Of a DNA stretch of 64,000 bases, positions 33,627 through 44,609 are shown piece by piece; the stretch's first letter is position 1, and each line of letters opens with the position of its first letter. This DNA comes from Helicocarpus griseus UAMH5409 (lineage: Eukaryota; Ascomycota; Eurotiomycetes; Onygenales; Ajellomycetaceae). Location of the stretch: assembly GCA_002573585.1 (NCBI GenBank), contig PDNB01000074.1:1-64000 (forward strand). Reading direction: 5' to 3'. The position numbers were made by a program, and so were the translations under genes. The notes beneath the pieces are model-generated. The model was not told the origin of the DNA. It was given only the letters and a program-made list of their open reading frames with translations, and made no database searches.

Positions 33627-34354
33627 GGCTGCCAAGAAATATTTCTTGTCACAAAGAAGTCTTGGGAGCGGAAATTAGGAACAACAAAACGAGAAAGCTC
33701 CAGATCGGAAACGATAGATAGATGTCGCGACGAGCAGAAGCGCTGAGGAAAAAAAAACCGTGAAAAAAGACAAGGAGGGAAGAGGGTGAGAGTCACAGAA
33801 GGAAGCTGGTGGAAAATTTTTGCCGCGCGAGAACGCGAAAAATAGGTGTGCGCTCACAACAGCAACAAAATCGCAGTAAAAGGCGGGGAGAGCAACGAAG
33901 TAAAAAGCGCTCAACAAGCTAAGAAACAGGGAAAAAAAAGGCAGCCTACACTCCGGGGAGATATCAAGAAGAAAGATGGTTTTCTTTTCGATATTCTGCT
34001 TCTTCTGGTTTGAAGCGATAATTGCTCTTCGTGGCACGGCAAATGGGATATCACCGTCACCTTTGTACGACAAAGAAGAAAGTGAATTTCGACAGTAAGG
34101 AGGGATCAATGATGATAAAAGCCCTCGACATATAATCGCTATGACAGACGAGTGCAAGGGGCTGTGACTCGAGACTGCGTGTGGATGGAAATAAAGCACG
34201 AAGGTAGCGATTATTAAGATTCTACAGCAAAAAGGAAGGGAGAGGGAGAGGGGGGAGAAAGAAGATCAAAGGCTATCTGTGTAGGAGGGGAAGAAAAGGA
34301 TGATGAGAAAGGAGGTTGGCAGACGAGAGGATAATAAGAAAAAGCAAAGGGGGC

Positions 34355-34398
34355 AGAGGGGAGAGGGGAGAGGGAGAAGGGAGAGGGAGAAGGGGGGG
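34355..34398 (+). repeat. Pure polypurine tract, GAGAGGG-rich
   Basis: 44 consecutive purines built from gagaggg/gagaagg units within a broader GA-rich stretch (34225-34400), about 0.75 kb upstream of the pacC start. Such tracts can form triplex DNA and exclude nucleosomes; a role is inference. Confidence 0.7.
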
Positions 34399-34987
34399 TG
34401 TTTGGCGGGCGAGAGGAGCGACCAAGGTGGGCGGACAGGGACAAGGCTGGGCGTTTCGGGCCAAGAACGCAGCATCCGACCAAGAACGACAAGCCCAGTG
34501 GAAAACAGAGGGACGGCTGGGCGCTGGGGGATGGCTTGGCGCCGTATTACGCCCTCGTTACAAGTGTCGCACCGCACAAACCTTGCTTCTGGCGCTTTGA
34601 TTACGGGCTGTTACACGTTACTTACGCTGGTACCATCAGCATGGACATTGGAGGGATGCTCGGAATTGCTTGGCTCGCTGGTTCAGCCGGGCGGCATCTG
34701 ATGCTGCTTGCCCACTGTACTGTATTGTCATGCCGATAAGCAAACGATTCAACAGAACCATTGTGATTTCTGTTCTTTGTACGCAGTATGCCGGGGTCTG
34801 CAAGGTATTCATTATACATGAGCTACAAATCATTTAACGGTAAGTACGGCTAAATAATATTCTTATTTCGATGCTAGTTAATCGAAAATAATAATTTCTA
34901 TGAGGACGGAAAGGTAAGCAGCCAAAGTGCTCCGTACAGCCGTACCAATACAAACGGTACAGCAGCGTAATTACAGTCACAGATATC

Positions 34988-35075
34988 GCCAAGGTTCAAG
35001 CGGAGCCAAGGATGCCAAGCAGCGCCAAGAAAGCCAAGCGAGCCAAGGAGGCGCCGACAGCCAAGTCCAGCCAAG
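34988..35075 (+). promoter_or_regulatory. Array of eight GCCAAG (PacC-type) sites
   Basis: Perfect GCCAAG hexamers start at 34988, 35005, 35014, 35024, 35033, 35042, 35060 and 35070, all on the plus strand. Spacings are 9-10 bp, or 17-18 where one unit is degenerate. GCCARG is the PacC consensus. The array is 1.36 kb upstream of the pacC ATG on the side from which pacC is transcribed. Single matches also occur at 34460-34465, 34535-34540 (reverse), 34669-34674 (reverse) and in pacC intron 1 at 33206-33211. Binding is inferred from the motif. Confidence 0.6.
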
Positions 35076-38000
35076 CAGGCGTGGGGCCAGTCCTCGCCAG
35101 TCGCCAGTCTCCCTTCCTCCCGACTACTCTCCTTCATCAATACGGAGTACATCACGAGCAGATTATTGTCTTGTCATACACAATGATGATGATGCATGAT
35201 TATTTTAAGGCTCTTAATATATTCCTAATACATATATAAAGAAAAGCCACAAACAAAACCAACTACTGATACGGTTAAACTCACCCCTATAAGAAATATT
35301 TGGTGGCCACACCAATCGTCAGTAATAGTGGAATGATATAACCAATCTCCACGCCAGAACAGAGCGGGGAAAGGAAACTTGGAGAGGGAGGGGGGATGAT
35401 TTGGGAAAAGAAGTGGACATCAGTGCTCCTTTTGGGAAAAGCCACAGACTCGACCATGTGGTTCTTCATCGAGAGAGCGAGAACTAGCACCTCGCTGCGC
35501 CACACTGCTGCTGCTAGTTACCTGCTAGCTAGCCCTCGCCCGTGCATATATGTATGTTATATCATCGTTATGGTTCGGTACTGTACAGAAAAACGACGGG
35601 GACTTACTAAAATTATTCTCCAGTCTCCTTCTCGACTTCCATTCGCCTTCTTGGGTTGTCTCTGTTCGATTTGTCCCAACGGCCATCCGGCATAAGATAT
35701 AACACGGATGTGGTGGATAATATGTCGTGGCTGTGTTGGCTATGGCGGGTTTCTTATCCCCCAGACACCCGGCGCATAACTCCTACAGAGTTTCCTCGGA
35801 ATTATTGTCCTTGTGCGGTGCCGGTTGTTGTTGACTCGTTTGTGTCAGCAACCGTGCTGCGTAATAATTATACCAAAAAAATAGGATGTTGGACGGAAGC
35901 ATCTACCCGAATATCTCAATATCCACATGGGAATATAGGGCTGTAGACTTGTAGAAGATTGTGCACGTTGCAAGTGAAATCAGCCAAGACCGGTGAATAT
36001 ATCACGTCCTTGGCAGATAGTCTTGAAGACTTCCCGCTCTTCGTCGAGCCCTAATAAGCTAGAATATATTATTGAATGAGGGATCACAAGAAGCTAGTTT
36101 TAACGACACAGAAACATCGCAGGAAAGAGCGAAAAAAGAGAAAAAAAGAAAAGAGATGAAATCAGATTACAAAATCATTTGAAATCAAAGTGCAGTTGAC
36201 TTACTACTGAAAATCGTTGTATGCAATTACAAAACGGATATGAACCGTGCTCTGGGCTAGTAAATCATTACCGGAGGCTATTTCTGCATGCGGGGTGATA
36301 CCTCTCCATCTCCGCATATTGTGTTGTCTCCTTTAAATCAGTCATACTGATTTTCACCGGCATCATGAAATGATGACAGCATGGTCTCCCTTTCGTCTCG
36401 AGTTGTCGTGGGGAGGATTGATTATCGAAGCAGCCGCGGTAGCCATTTGATATCCGCCATTTGCTGTGAGAGAACCCAGGTTGAACAACTATTATATGCG
36501 AAGAGGTTGAGCTAAATTCGAGTCTTGCTATGACTGTTAAAGAAGCAGTTTCAGCGGGCAGGCAGGTGTGCCGGATCCGTCGCAGAAAAGTTATGGCAGA
36601 GACGGGGCCATAACATCAATGGACGAAAGATACAAAAAGATCTGAGCTGTCAGAGCCGAATGTTTTCAACCTTTTATTTATCTCTAACACGTTGAACGCC
36701 AATGCTAGGCTTGTGGCCTTTCGTTCATGTTGAAGCATTTCCAACAACGTGTTTGACGGCCTTTGGGACATTGACAGCTTTTGCAACTCCATGGAATGTT
36801 TTTACATACCTCAAGCCCCGCACTTGCTTGATGTCTGTCAGATCACAGATGCGAATATACGCACTTTAGCCAGAGGGATTGCAGACAATTAATTTCGAGA
36901 AACATGGCTTGGAGCTATCCTCCTTCTGGCCGGAGATCTCAAAGCCGATCAAGATCGCACGCGATGCAACGAAGATGGGAATATTTGAATATTTGTGTGT
37001 ATGTCGGTCGCTCATCAGTGATACTCACCAATATTCAGGAATCAGAATGAACCCTGCACTGCTAAAATCATCATCGCAACAGACTCGAAAGCCAACCGTG
37101 TGGGGCCCTGCAGATCGCGCGGCCATTCGCACTCTCAGATAACCTGAGGAATTCGCGAGTCTACCTAGGTACCAACCCTTCTTGGGTTTTCTAAATGGCC
37201 GAGCTGTCGTTCAGAAAATGAACGTGGGTGAGGGCAGAGCCATACAATCAATTATGAAGTCTTGTACATACCGGGAGTTCTTTTTTTTAAACCTGTTCTC
37301 GTCCATACAGCACTGTGGTCAATCTGCAAGAAGAACCGGGTCGGTTGAAGGATACTTAATTCAGCAGATGCGATTTTTTCATTGCGTGTAAATACCAGAA
37401 GGCATGGTCTTCAACCAAGCTTATTTTAGGATGAATGAGTCTCAAAATATACCAATCTCATTATCTTCCTCGATTGTCTTGCATGTTGGATTTATTGAGC
37501 GGAGGCACGCCGTCGCTGTTTCATTCTCCACCAGGCTCAATGATAAAAAGATCCAAGATCATTTCATAGCTGGGCAACGTCAAGGGCCCCTTAAGGATTA
37601 GACACGGTAAGCGAACAGTGAAAAGTGCCGCAGAAAGCGCGCAAGGATGGCTTCTTGTCTGGTTGATGAGTGTCACGAATGCACTGCGTATGCGTCTGTA
37701 GCATGATCTGCAGGGCAATGTCCCCTGGTTGACATATGCGCTCGTTCGTAAGCAACCTTAAACATTGAATGACTTTGCAAGGTATGATTGTGGATTCAAT
37801 GTAGAGTACGGATTAGTATAGAAAATAATCCGTTTAAAGTCTTCTTCCTTCGCCTCTAATAATCGACCCCCAAAGCGCAACCGATAGCCGCCAGAGAAGA
37901 AGATCAAGTTGGGGCTAAGAGGGGCACGAGTCGCTAGCGGGCTAGGATTCTTGGCCATTCGGAGAAGATCATCCAGAGTCTAGAGACCCGAGTTGGCCTG

Positions 38001-38944
38001 TGGCCATCGAGATCGCAATTGACGGTGCTGCTGATTGGGCGGATGGTTGATGTTGGCTGGCTTTGTTGTGCCCGTCACGTGAGGCGGGCTGGGCCTGAGG
38101 GAGCCGCATCGAGCTCACCTGAGACAGACACAGACAGACACGATGGACGATGTCCATCCAGCCTCCTCAGATTCAGATTAGCAGCATATCCCCTGGTTGT
38201 TGTTGCGGTTGCCGTCGTCGTGTGGGCGGGAGTTGGCTTTGTCTTTCGTTCTTTGATAATCCGCTTGTGCGGTTAGATGTGGTATCCTAGCCTGTGGTGG
38301 TTCATCTCAGCTGTTCCTTCGTGGGCCCACCTCAATCTGCTGTCGCATCTCCGCTGTTGTTTCAACTTGCAGGTTTCTTTTCTACAGGAAAGTATGTATA
38401 CCTGGGATCCTTACATCTACTACTATCAATTAATCCTCTTTAAGCTGTGATATTTGAAAGTCTTACTGACAATTGTGCTGCTGTTTGACATGTAGTTTGC
38501 GCGTTCTGAGTCTTTGCGCCTGATAATCCTTCCGCCAATCCATCACTAGCCCGATATATATTGCTTTCCCTTATCTGAAAAAGATTCTGCCGGTATAAAA
38601 TACATACAAGTGATAGCTTGCAAAGCTATATATTTGAAATCTTACTTGAATTACGCTTGGGTCGAGGGCAGCGCAACGAAGGATAGTCCGGTCTATATCC
38701 AACGTCCCCGCCTCCTGGCGTGGGCGCTGCTTGCAACACCGTCAACCTATCGCTCACGTCCCCTAGCATACAGCCCATTGGAATTCTGGACCCGATTTCG
38801 CATGAAATATTTCGAATCGTTTCTCGTGCTGTGGACAATAATGATTGCGGACTGACGGGCTTCCCTTCTTTTTTACCGAATTTCCTCACACGGACAGTTG
38901 GCGCATCTCCATAGGTCAGAGGAGGCACTGAAGTCAACAACATC
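35076..38944. other. Long intergenic region between pacC and bck1
   Basis: About 3.9 kb with no gene I can support. It contains a TCACGTGA octamer at 38075-38082 and a ggtataaaatac TATA-like element at about 38591, upstream of bck1. The 87-codon frame at 36879-37142 has no recognisable domain. Large upstream regions are usual for fungal regulatory genes. Confidence 0.4.
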
Positions 38945-41900
38945 ATGGACGGTCAACGACAACAATATATACCAGGGCCGCCGCCCATGATGACATTTCC
39001 ACCGCCTCCCCCACGTATGCCTCATGCAGCTCACGGCCTAGTCCCCCCACCTCCACCAGGCCCCCCGCCAGGTTCAGCATATGGGGTTCAGCCGGGTTGG
39101 CAAGGGGGTTGGGGGAGACACCCAGCAATGGCACAGCCATTTCCCCCTCCTCCTCCACCACCTTTGATTTCCTCCAACCAAGCACAAAATCAGCATCTAG
39201 CGTACAGTGTTACGCGCTCCCGCCAGCCAGCTCCTTTGTCCATACCTTCTCGTTCGATATCCAATGATACGCAACCTCTTACATCTGCAACGTATATCCC
39301 AGGTGGTGAATCGTTTGGCCCTGGAGTCGGCATTCCTCCCCTCGACACCCATGATGCTCAAGACACATATAGCCGTCATGACATCTACGGATATTCTGTT
39401 GCACCTGACAATTCAAGACATGTTTCTAATCCAACGTATAGTGATGGGACCATGCAAAATAATACAGGAACACGGACACATCAATTGACTCTTCCGTTGC
39501 GCGATCCCCAGGACACAATATCTCCAGGGCCACCAACGGCGACTTTGCACAATCCGCAGCCCAACACTTCCTCCCAAGCGAATGAATATTTGTTTCCCGG
39601 TATGACCGCTCAGGAAGCGGATGCACGGTGGCCTCTGGACCGTGTACTGATATGGCTGGCACAGAACGGTTTTTCTAACGATTGGCAGGAGACCTTTCGT
39701 GTTCTGGAAATATATGGCGCTAATTTCATCGAACTGGGTAGTCGTGCAGGCGGAAGGAGAGACGTGGGCAAGATGCACAGACTGGTATATCCACAGCTCG
39801 AGAAGGAGTGCGTGAAGAGCGGCACCGGATGGGATAAGGGGAGGGAGCGAGATGAAGCAAAGAGGATGCGGAATTTGATTAGAAGAATTGCTGATCCGGG
39901 AAGCTCAGATAGTGGGACATTGGGGAGTAGATACTACGAGAACCAATTGCTACCAAGCGCGTCCACAGATGAGGGTTTGGAGACTTCGCCTAATATGGGA
40001 CGGGATTCTTTTCCAAATTACACTGCTGAAGGTAGCCCTCGCCAGCAGTATGCCGTCAGAGCCACTCCTCCCAATTCGAACCAAAAGCAGTATACCAGCC
40101 AACGCCCAGAGTTGAATGCTCCGGATTCTCGCTCAGACTTCTCTCGAAGCGTTTTTGGTATGCTCGATGGCCGACGAGGACACAGCCCTTCTACGTCAAG
40201 CGACAACGGGGTTCCTTCTACGGATGATGTTCTTCCCCAAAGTGGGAGCCCTGCCCGCCATTTCGCCACGATGGCGCACCCAGAATATAATCCATACGCT
40301 GGTGAGATGAACGGGAGATCTGATAAGCGCCATAGCTCTGATTCTATGATGAGCCGAGGCGCATCGTCGCAAGGACAAGGACATGGTAAGCAGCATGAAC
40401 CAAAGTAATGTGTATAGATCGTATTACTATAGGCTCAAGGCTTACGACAAGTATTAGGTGAATCGTACCCTAAGGAGCATGGCAAAGGATTTTTCCATAA
40501 GTTGAAATGGAAGAAAGGTGGTGATTCGATGCATCCTTCTCCAGACGACTTCAATGCCGAATCGCCTACGAGTCCAGCTGGCGCGCGTCACCCACCTCCA
40601 AGTTCGATCTTTGCAAGACCAGCGTTCAATGGCAGTGACATGTCGCTCGCAGAACGACCCTCTTCTTCCTCGATTCCTGAATATGACAAGGCGCAATCAC
40701 GGTCTAGGATGCCCACAAGCAACGTTCATCCAAAGAGGTTCGCTTTAGCAACGCCTGATGGATGGAATTATCGTTTGATAGATGTCACGGAAGTGGATGC
40801 TGCAGATGCACTTCGAGCTACGATATGTAATAGTCTAGGGATTAAGGACCCGGGAAGTGCTTCAATCTATCTGACGGAACCCGGTCAAATTACCCATGAA
40901 GAGCCTTTGAGTGATACGATGCTTGTTGTAAACCGTCGCACAAAATCAGACGCGCAGGCTACCTTGAAATTTTTCGTGCACGTCCCAAACCCAACTGTGA
41001 CGTCCGTGCCTTCGTCACAAGCTGCTGGCCTGGGCCTTTCTTTTGCGGATAGGAGCCGGTTTTCCAGGAACATGGTGGATGATGATGCTCGAAATTATAT
41101 GCGCAATGCGTCACCCCACAGAACGCAGCAACCGATGAAGCTTCATACGGCCAAGACCTTCCCTTACGATCAGTCTTTGCCCCGGTCTTTTGTTGAAGCG
41201 AATGGACATAGCGTCGAACAGGAACTTGATAGTAGGGAAACCTCGATATATGCGGCGCATGAAGAATACCGACGGGAAGCTGAGCGAAAGCAAAAGGCCT
41301 ATCTGCAGTCGAGACAAGACAAACAACAGCAGGAGCAACAGCAGAAGGAAAATGCTAAAGTGTCAATCAGGCGGGACGGTGTAATAGATTTCGATTCTCC
41401 CAGATTTTCTCCATATGAAGATAAGAGAACAGATAATCTTGTTCCACTACGGAAACCGCCGTCGGCTCCATCAGAGTCCAGTACACTTACCAAGGTGAAT
41501 TCGTTGAGCAGAAAACCGGGAGACCGCCCGCGAAAGGGCTCTGATAACTCTGAACGTCCCAAGCGCAGCTCCACTGACCAGATATCAGAGGAAACACAAT
41601 GGACCCCAACTTTCAGTGCTACAGCCTCTCCTAATGTCAGTGGTGGTCTTGGAGCTGCACTTGCGGGAATGGGCAAAGTTTCCACTGCCATCGGGAAGCC
41701 GTCTAGTGGTCAAACTGCGTCATCTACTCGTTCTCCTCTCTCCGCGACGGACGGAAAAGGTCGTTCGATGCAGACTGTTGACTTCAGTGCCGGTGGCAGA
41801 GGGCGGAGCAGCCCAGCCGGTTCTCCTAAATTATCCATGTTCAGCCGTGGCAAGGGAAATACTCCCTTCAAAGCGCCTGACTATGATGAGGATGATGGAG

Positions 41901-43939
41901 TCAAACCGCCTGTTCCACCTGAGAACACAAAACCATCTGCTCCTGTCCCAAGTTCTGCTCGTTCGCATTCTGATAGTCCCTCGTCTGCATTCCCCAAAAC
42001 ACCTTCGCTACAGAGTCGAAAGTCGTTTGGTCCTGATTTCGATTTCCAGGAGACGGAAGTTTCCTTTGCCAGAACTCCAGCACCTGAAGAGGATTCGGAT
42101 GATGATTCAGACGATGGTTTGTTTGCTATACCATTAGCTAGCAAGAAAGGTGGGGCACAAGAGAAGAAAAACAAAGCGCCAGCAAACGATAATGGTAGCC
42201 AAGGAGGGTCTGCAAAACCTGCGCTCACCGTCAATACTGGTTCGCGGGCAGCCAAGGGGATGTCTGTGAGCTTTAAATCTCCAAGCACAGCAGACCCAAT
42301 CAATACTCCGTCAACCCGAAGCACAGACAACGAGTCAGGCGATGCTTCCAACGCTGACCAAGGCCCATCACGTTCGCCGGACGTAACTAGGGATCGTCGC
42401 CGGGAGTCTATTGTCAGGGACGATGTTTGGGCAAGCAGACCTCCAGTTGAGGGTATGATCGACCATCTAGACGACTACTTCCCAGACGTCGATCTGGATG
42501 AACCGTACATTGAAGGGAGTGCTGCATCCCCTCCAATGTCACCAACTACTACCGGACCCGTTGAAGGGCCGGATCCTAGTAGCCAAACATTGAGAAGTCG
42601 GGCCGTTGAGGGTACACTTAGCTCGATAAGGTCAGAGGATAGTACAGATACCTTGGGCTCAGACGAGTCTACTCTAAAAGCCACCAGCAAAGGAACATTG
42701 AAAAGCGTTGCACAACGGAGTATCTCTCGGTCCCAAGGTAGTGGTGGCGGGCTTACTCGCATGAAATCGATCCGTGAAGTCGCCAAGGGAGCACACCAAC
42801 TTCACAGAAATCAAAGCATACAATCTTCCAATGCCAAGTCGGGTGCTCTCCTTCGTCGCAAGAGCACCAAGATGTTTGGCTCGAGGATCGTGCAGGTCAA
42901 ACCTGGAAGTCGGTTAAGCGAACATCCAATCCCGCGGAATCCTGCCCCGCAAAATAAAATGCCAGAGAAACAGGAAACTTTCCGAATCATTCGAGGTCAA
43001 CTTATTGGAAAAGGAACATATGGACGGGTCTATCTTGGTATCAATGCTGATAACGGAGAAATCTTGGCTGTGAAGCAGGTTGAAGTGAGTCCCAAGGCTG
43101 CCGGTCAGGATAAGGACAAAATGAAAGAGATGGTTTCTGCACTCAATCAGGAAATCGACACTATGCAGCATCTCGAACATCCCAACATTGTACAGTATCT
43201 TGGATGCGAGCGCGGTGACCTGTCGATTTCCATCTACCTCGAGTACATTCCCGGTGGATCCATTGGCAGCTGTCTCCGCAAACACGGCAAGTTTGAAGAA
43301 AGCGTTGTCAAATCCCTTAATCGCCAGGTCCTAAGCGGATTGGCATACCTGCACGACCAAGGTATTCTCCACCGCGATCTCAAGGCCGACAATATTTTGT
43401 TAGACCTCGACGGAACCTGCAAAATCTCTGATTTTGGCATTTCAAAGAAGTCGGACAATATCTACGGCAATGACGTGACCAATTCCATGCAGGGTTCTGT
43501 ATTCTGGATGGCGCCGGAAGTCGTCCAGTCTCAGGGCCAAGGCTACAGCGCTAAAGTCGACATTTGGTCGCTTGGCTGCGTCGTGTTGGAAATGTTTGCC
43601 GGCCGACGACCGTGGAGTAAAGAAGAGGCGATTGGCGCCATTTTCAAGCTGGGAAGCTTGAATCAGGCGCCGCCGATTCCGGACGATGTTTCTATGGCAA
43701 TTACCCCTGAAGCACTTGCTTTTATGTACGATTGCTTCACTATGTAAGTTCACCTCTTCGCCCCCATTACCTCATATTATGTGCGCAGACAGACGCTGAT
43801 GGGCTTGGTTTTCCCTAGTGACACGTTCGAACGGCCGACGGCTGAGACTTTGCTCTCGCAGCATCCGTTCTGCAAACCGGATAAGCGGTATAACTTCCTG
43901 GATACGGAGCTGCATGCGAAGATTCGCCATGTTCTCTAG
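38945..43939 (+). CDS. bck1: MAP kinase kinase kinase of the cell wall integrity pathway (Bck1)
   Basis: Exons 38945-40385, 40458-43743 and 43819-43939 give 1,615 residues, fitting the family. The N-terminus is Pro-rich (runs of PPPPP). A SAM-like domain at about 225-290 (WPLDRVLIWLAQNGFSNDW) is followed by a Ras-association-like region near ATPDGWNYRLIDVT, a long disordered Ser-rich middle, and the kinase domain from about 1320: GKGTYGRVYLG, AVKQVEV, HRDLKADNILL, SDFGIS, and GSVFWMAPEVV. The last intron falls in the terminal kinase lobe and exon 3 supplies ERPTAETLLSQHPFC. Bck1 sits between Pkc1 and Mkk1/2 and drives wall repair through Slt2/MpkA. GFA1 in the same window is a known type of downstream wall-synthesis target in yeast; a link here is inference. 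Confidence 0.95.
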
Positions 43940-44609
43940 AAGGGGTGGATCTAGAGGGATATATATCAAGTGAACTTATATTATATAACGCAAGGGCTGG
44001 ATTTTCTGTCTATGATGATGATATTTGAGGCACTCTTTGTGTTGCTGTACTCGTTATGGGATGTTTCATGGATTGGGGATGATCGTATCTAACTCTGTCT
44101 GTTCGATCTTTTGTCTGGATTATTATCTTCTCCTTTCGTCCTTGTTTTATTCTATCCGGAATTTTTTTTTCCTTTGGTCATTATGGCATATCATACCCAT
44201 TTAGGGTATCTTTCTCTTTTTCCTGCTTTATCTCTTGCATTTCCTTGGTACGATGATGCGCGTTTGGACAAGACACGGAGGAATGGAAAAAACTTCAACC
44301 ATGCGATACGTGATGATGAGCTGGAGTTTTTTTCTGGGCTATTTTTTTCTTTGGATATTGGGTTATTTTTATGTTGATATATATAGCTGGCATATAACAA
44401 CATCCATCTCATGAATAATAGGAAACAATTGGATATTATTGATTAACTTGGCATTGTTTGGATTTGTACTCATGCCTTTCGTCGTGTGTCTGACCACTGA
44501 CCGTTAATAATCTCAAGTTGATGTCGCAAATCTGTTGCCATTAGGCAAATCTTGATATACATCTATATAAATATGGCGAATTGAACAACCTATGTATTCC
44601 CAATCGTCA
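43940..44609. other. Convergent intergenic region bck1/cog3
   Basis: AT-rich 3' regions of bck1 (+) and cog3 (-). T-rich runs near 44165 and 44340; no gene seen. Confidence 0.5.

Noticed and set aside
34927..35199. Frames through the GCCAAG array encoding Lys/Ala/Ser-rich peptide
   Set aside because: The periodicity (9-10 bp) is not a clean codon multiple, the peptide has no similarity I recognise, and the hexamer itself is the conserved unit; regulatory reading preferred, though coding is not excluded.
40386..40408. Stop at 40406-40408 ending the first bck1 frame
   Set aside because: It lies inside a consensus 72-bp intron (gtaagc donor, attag acceptor); splicing joins the SAM-domain exon to the kinase exon in frame.
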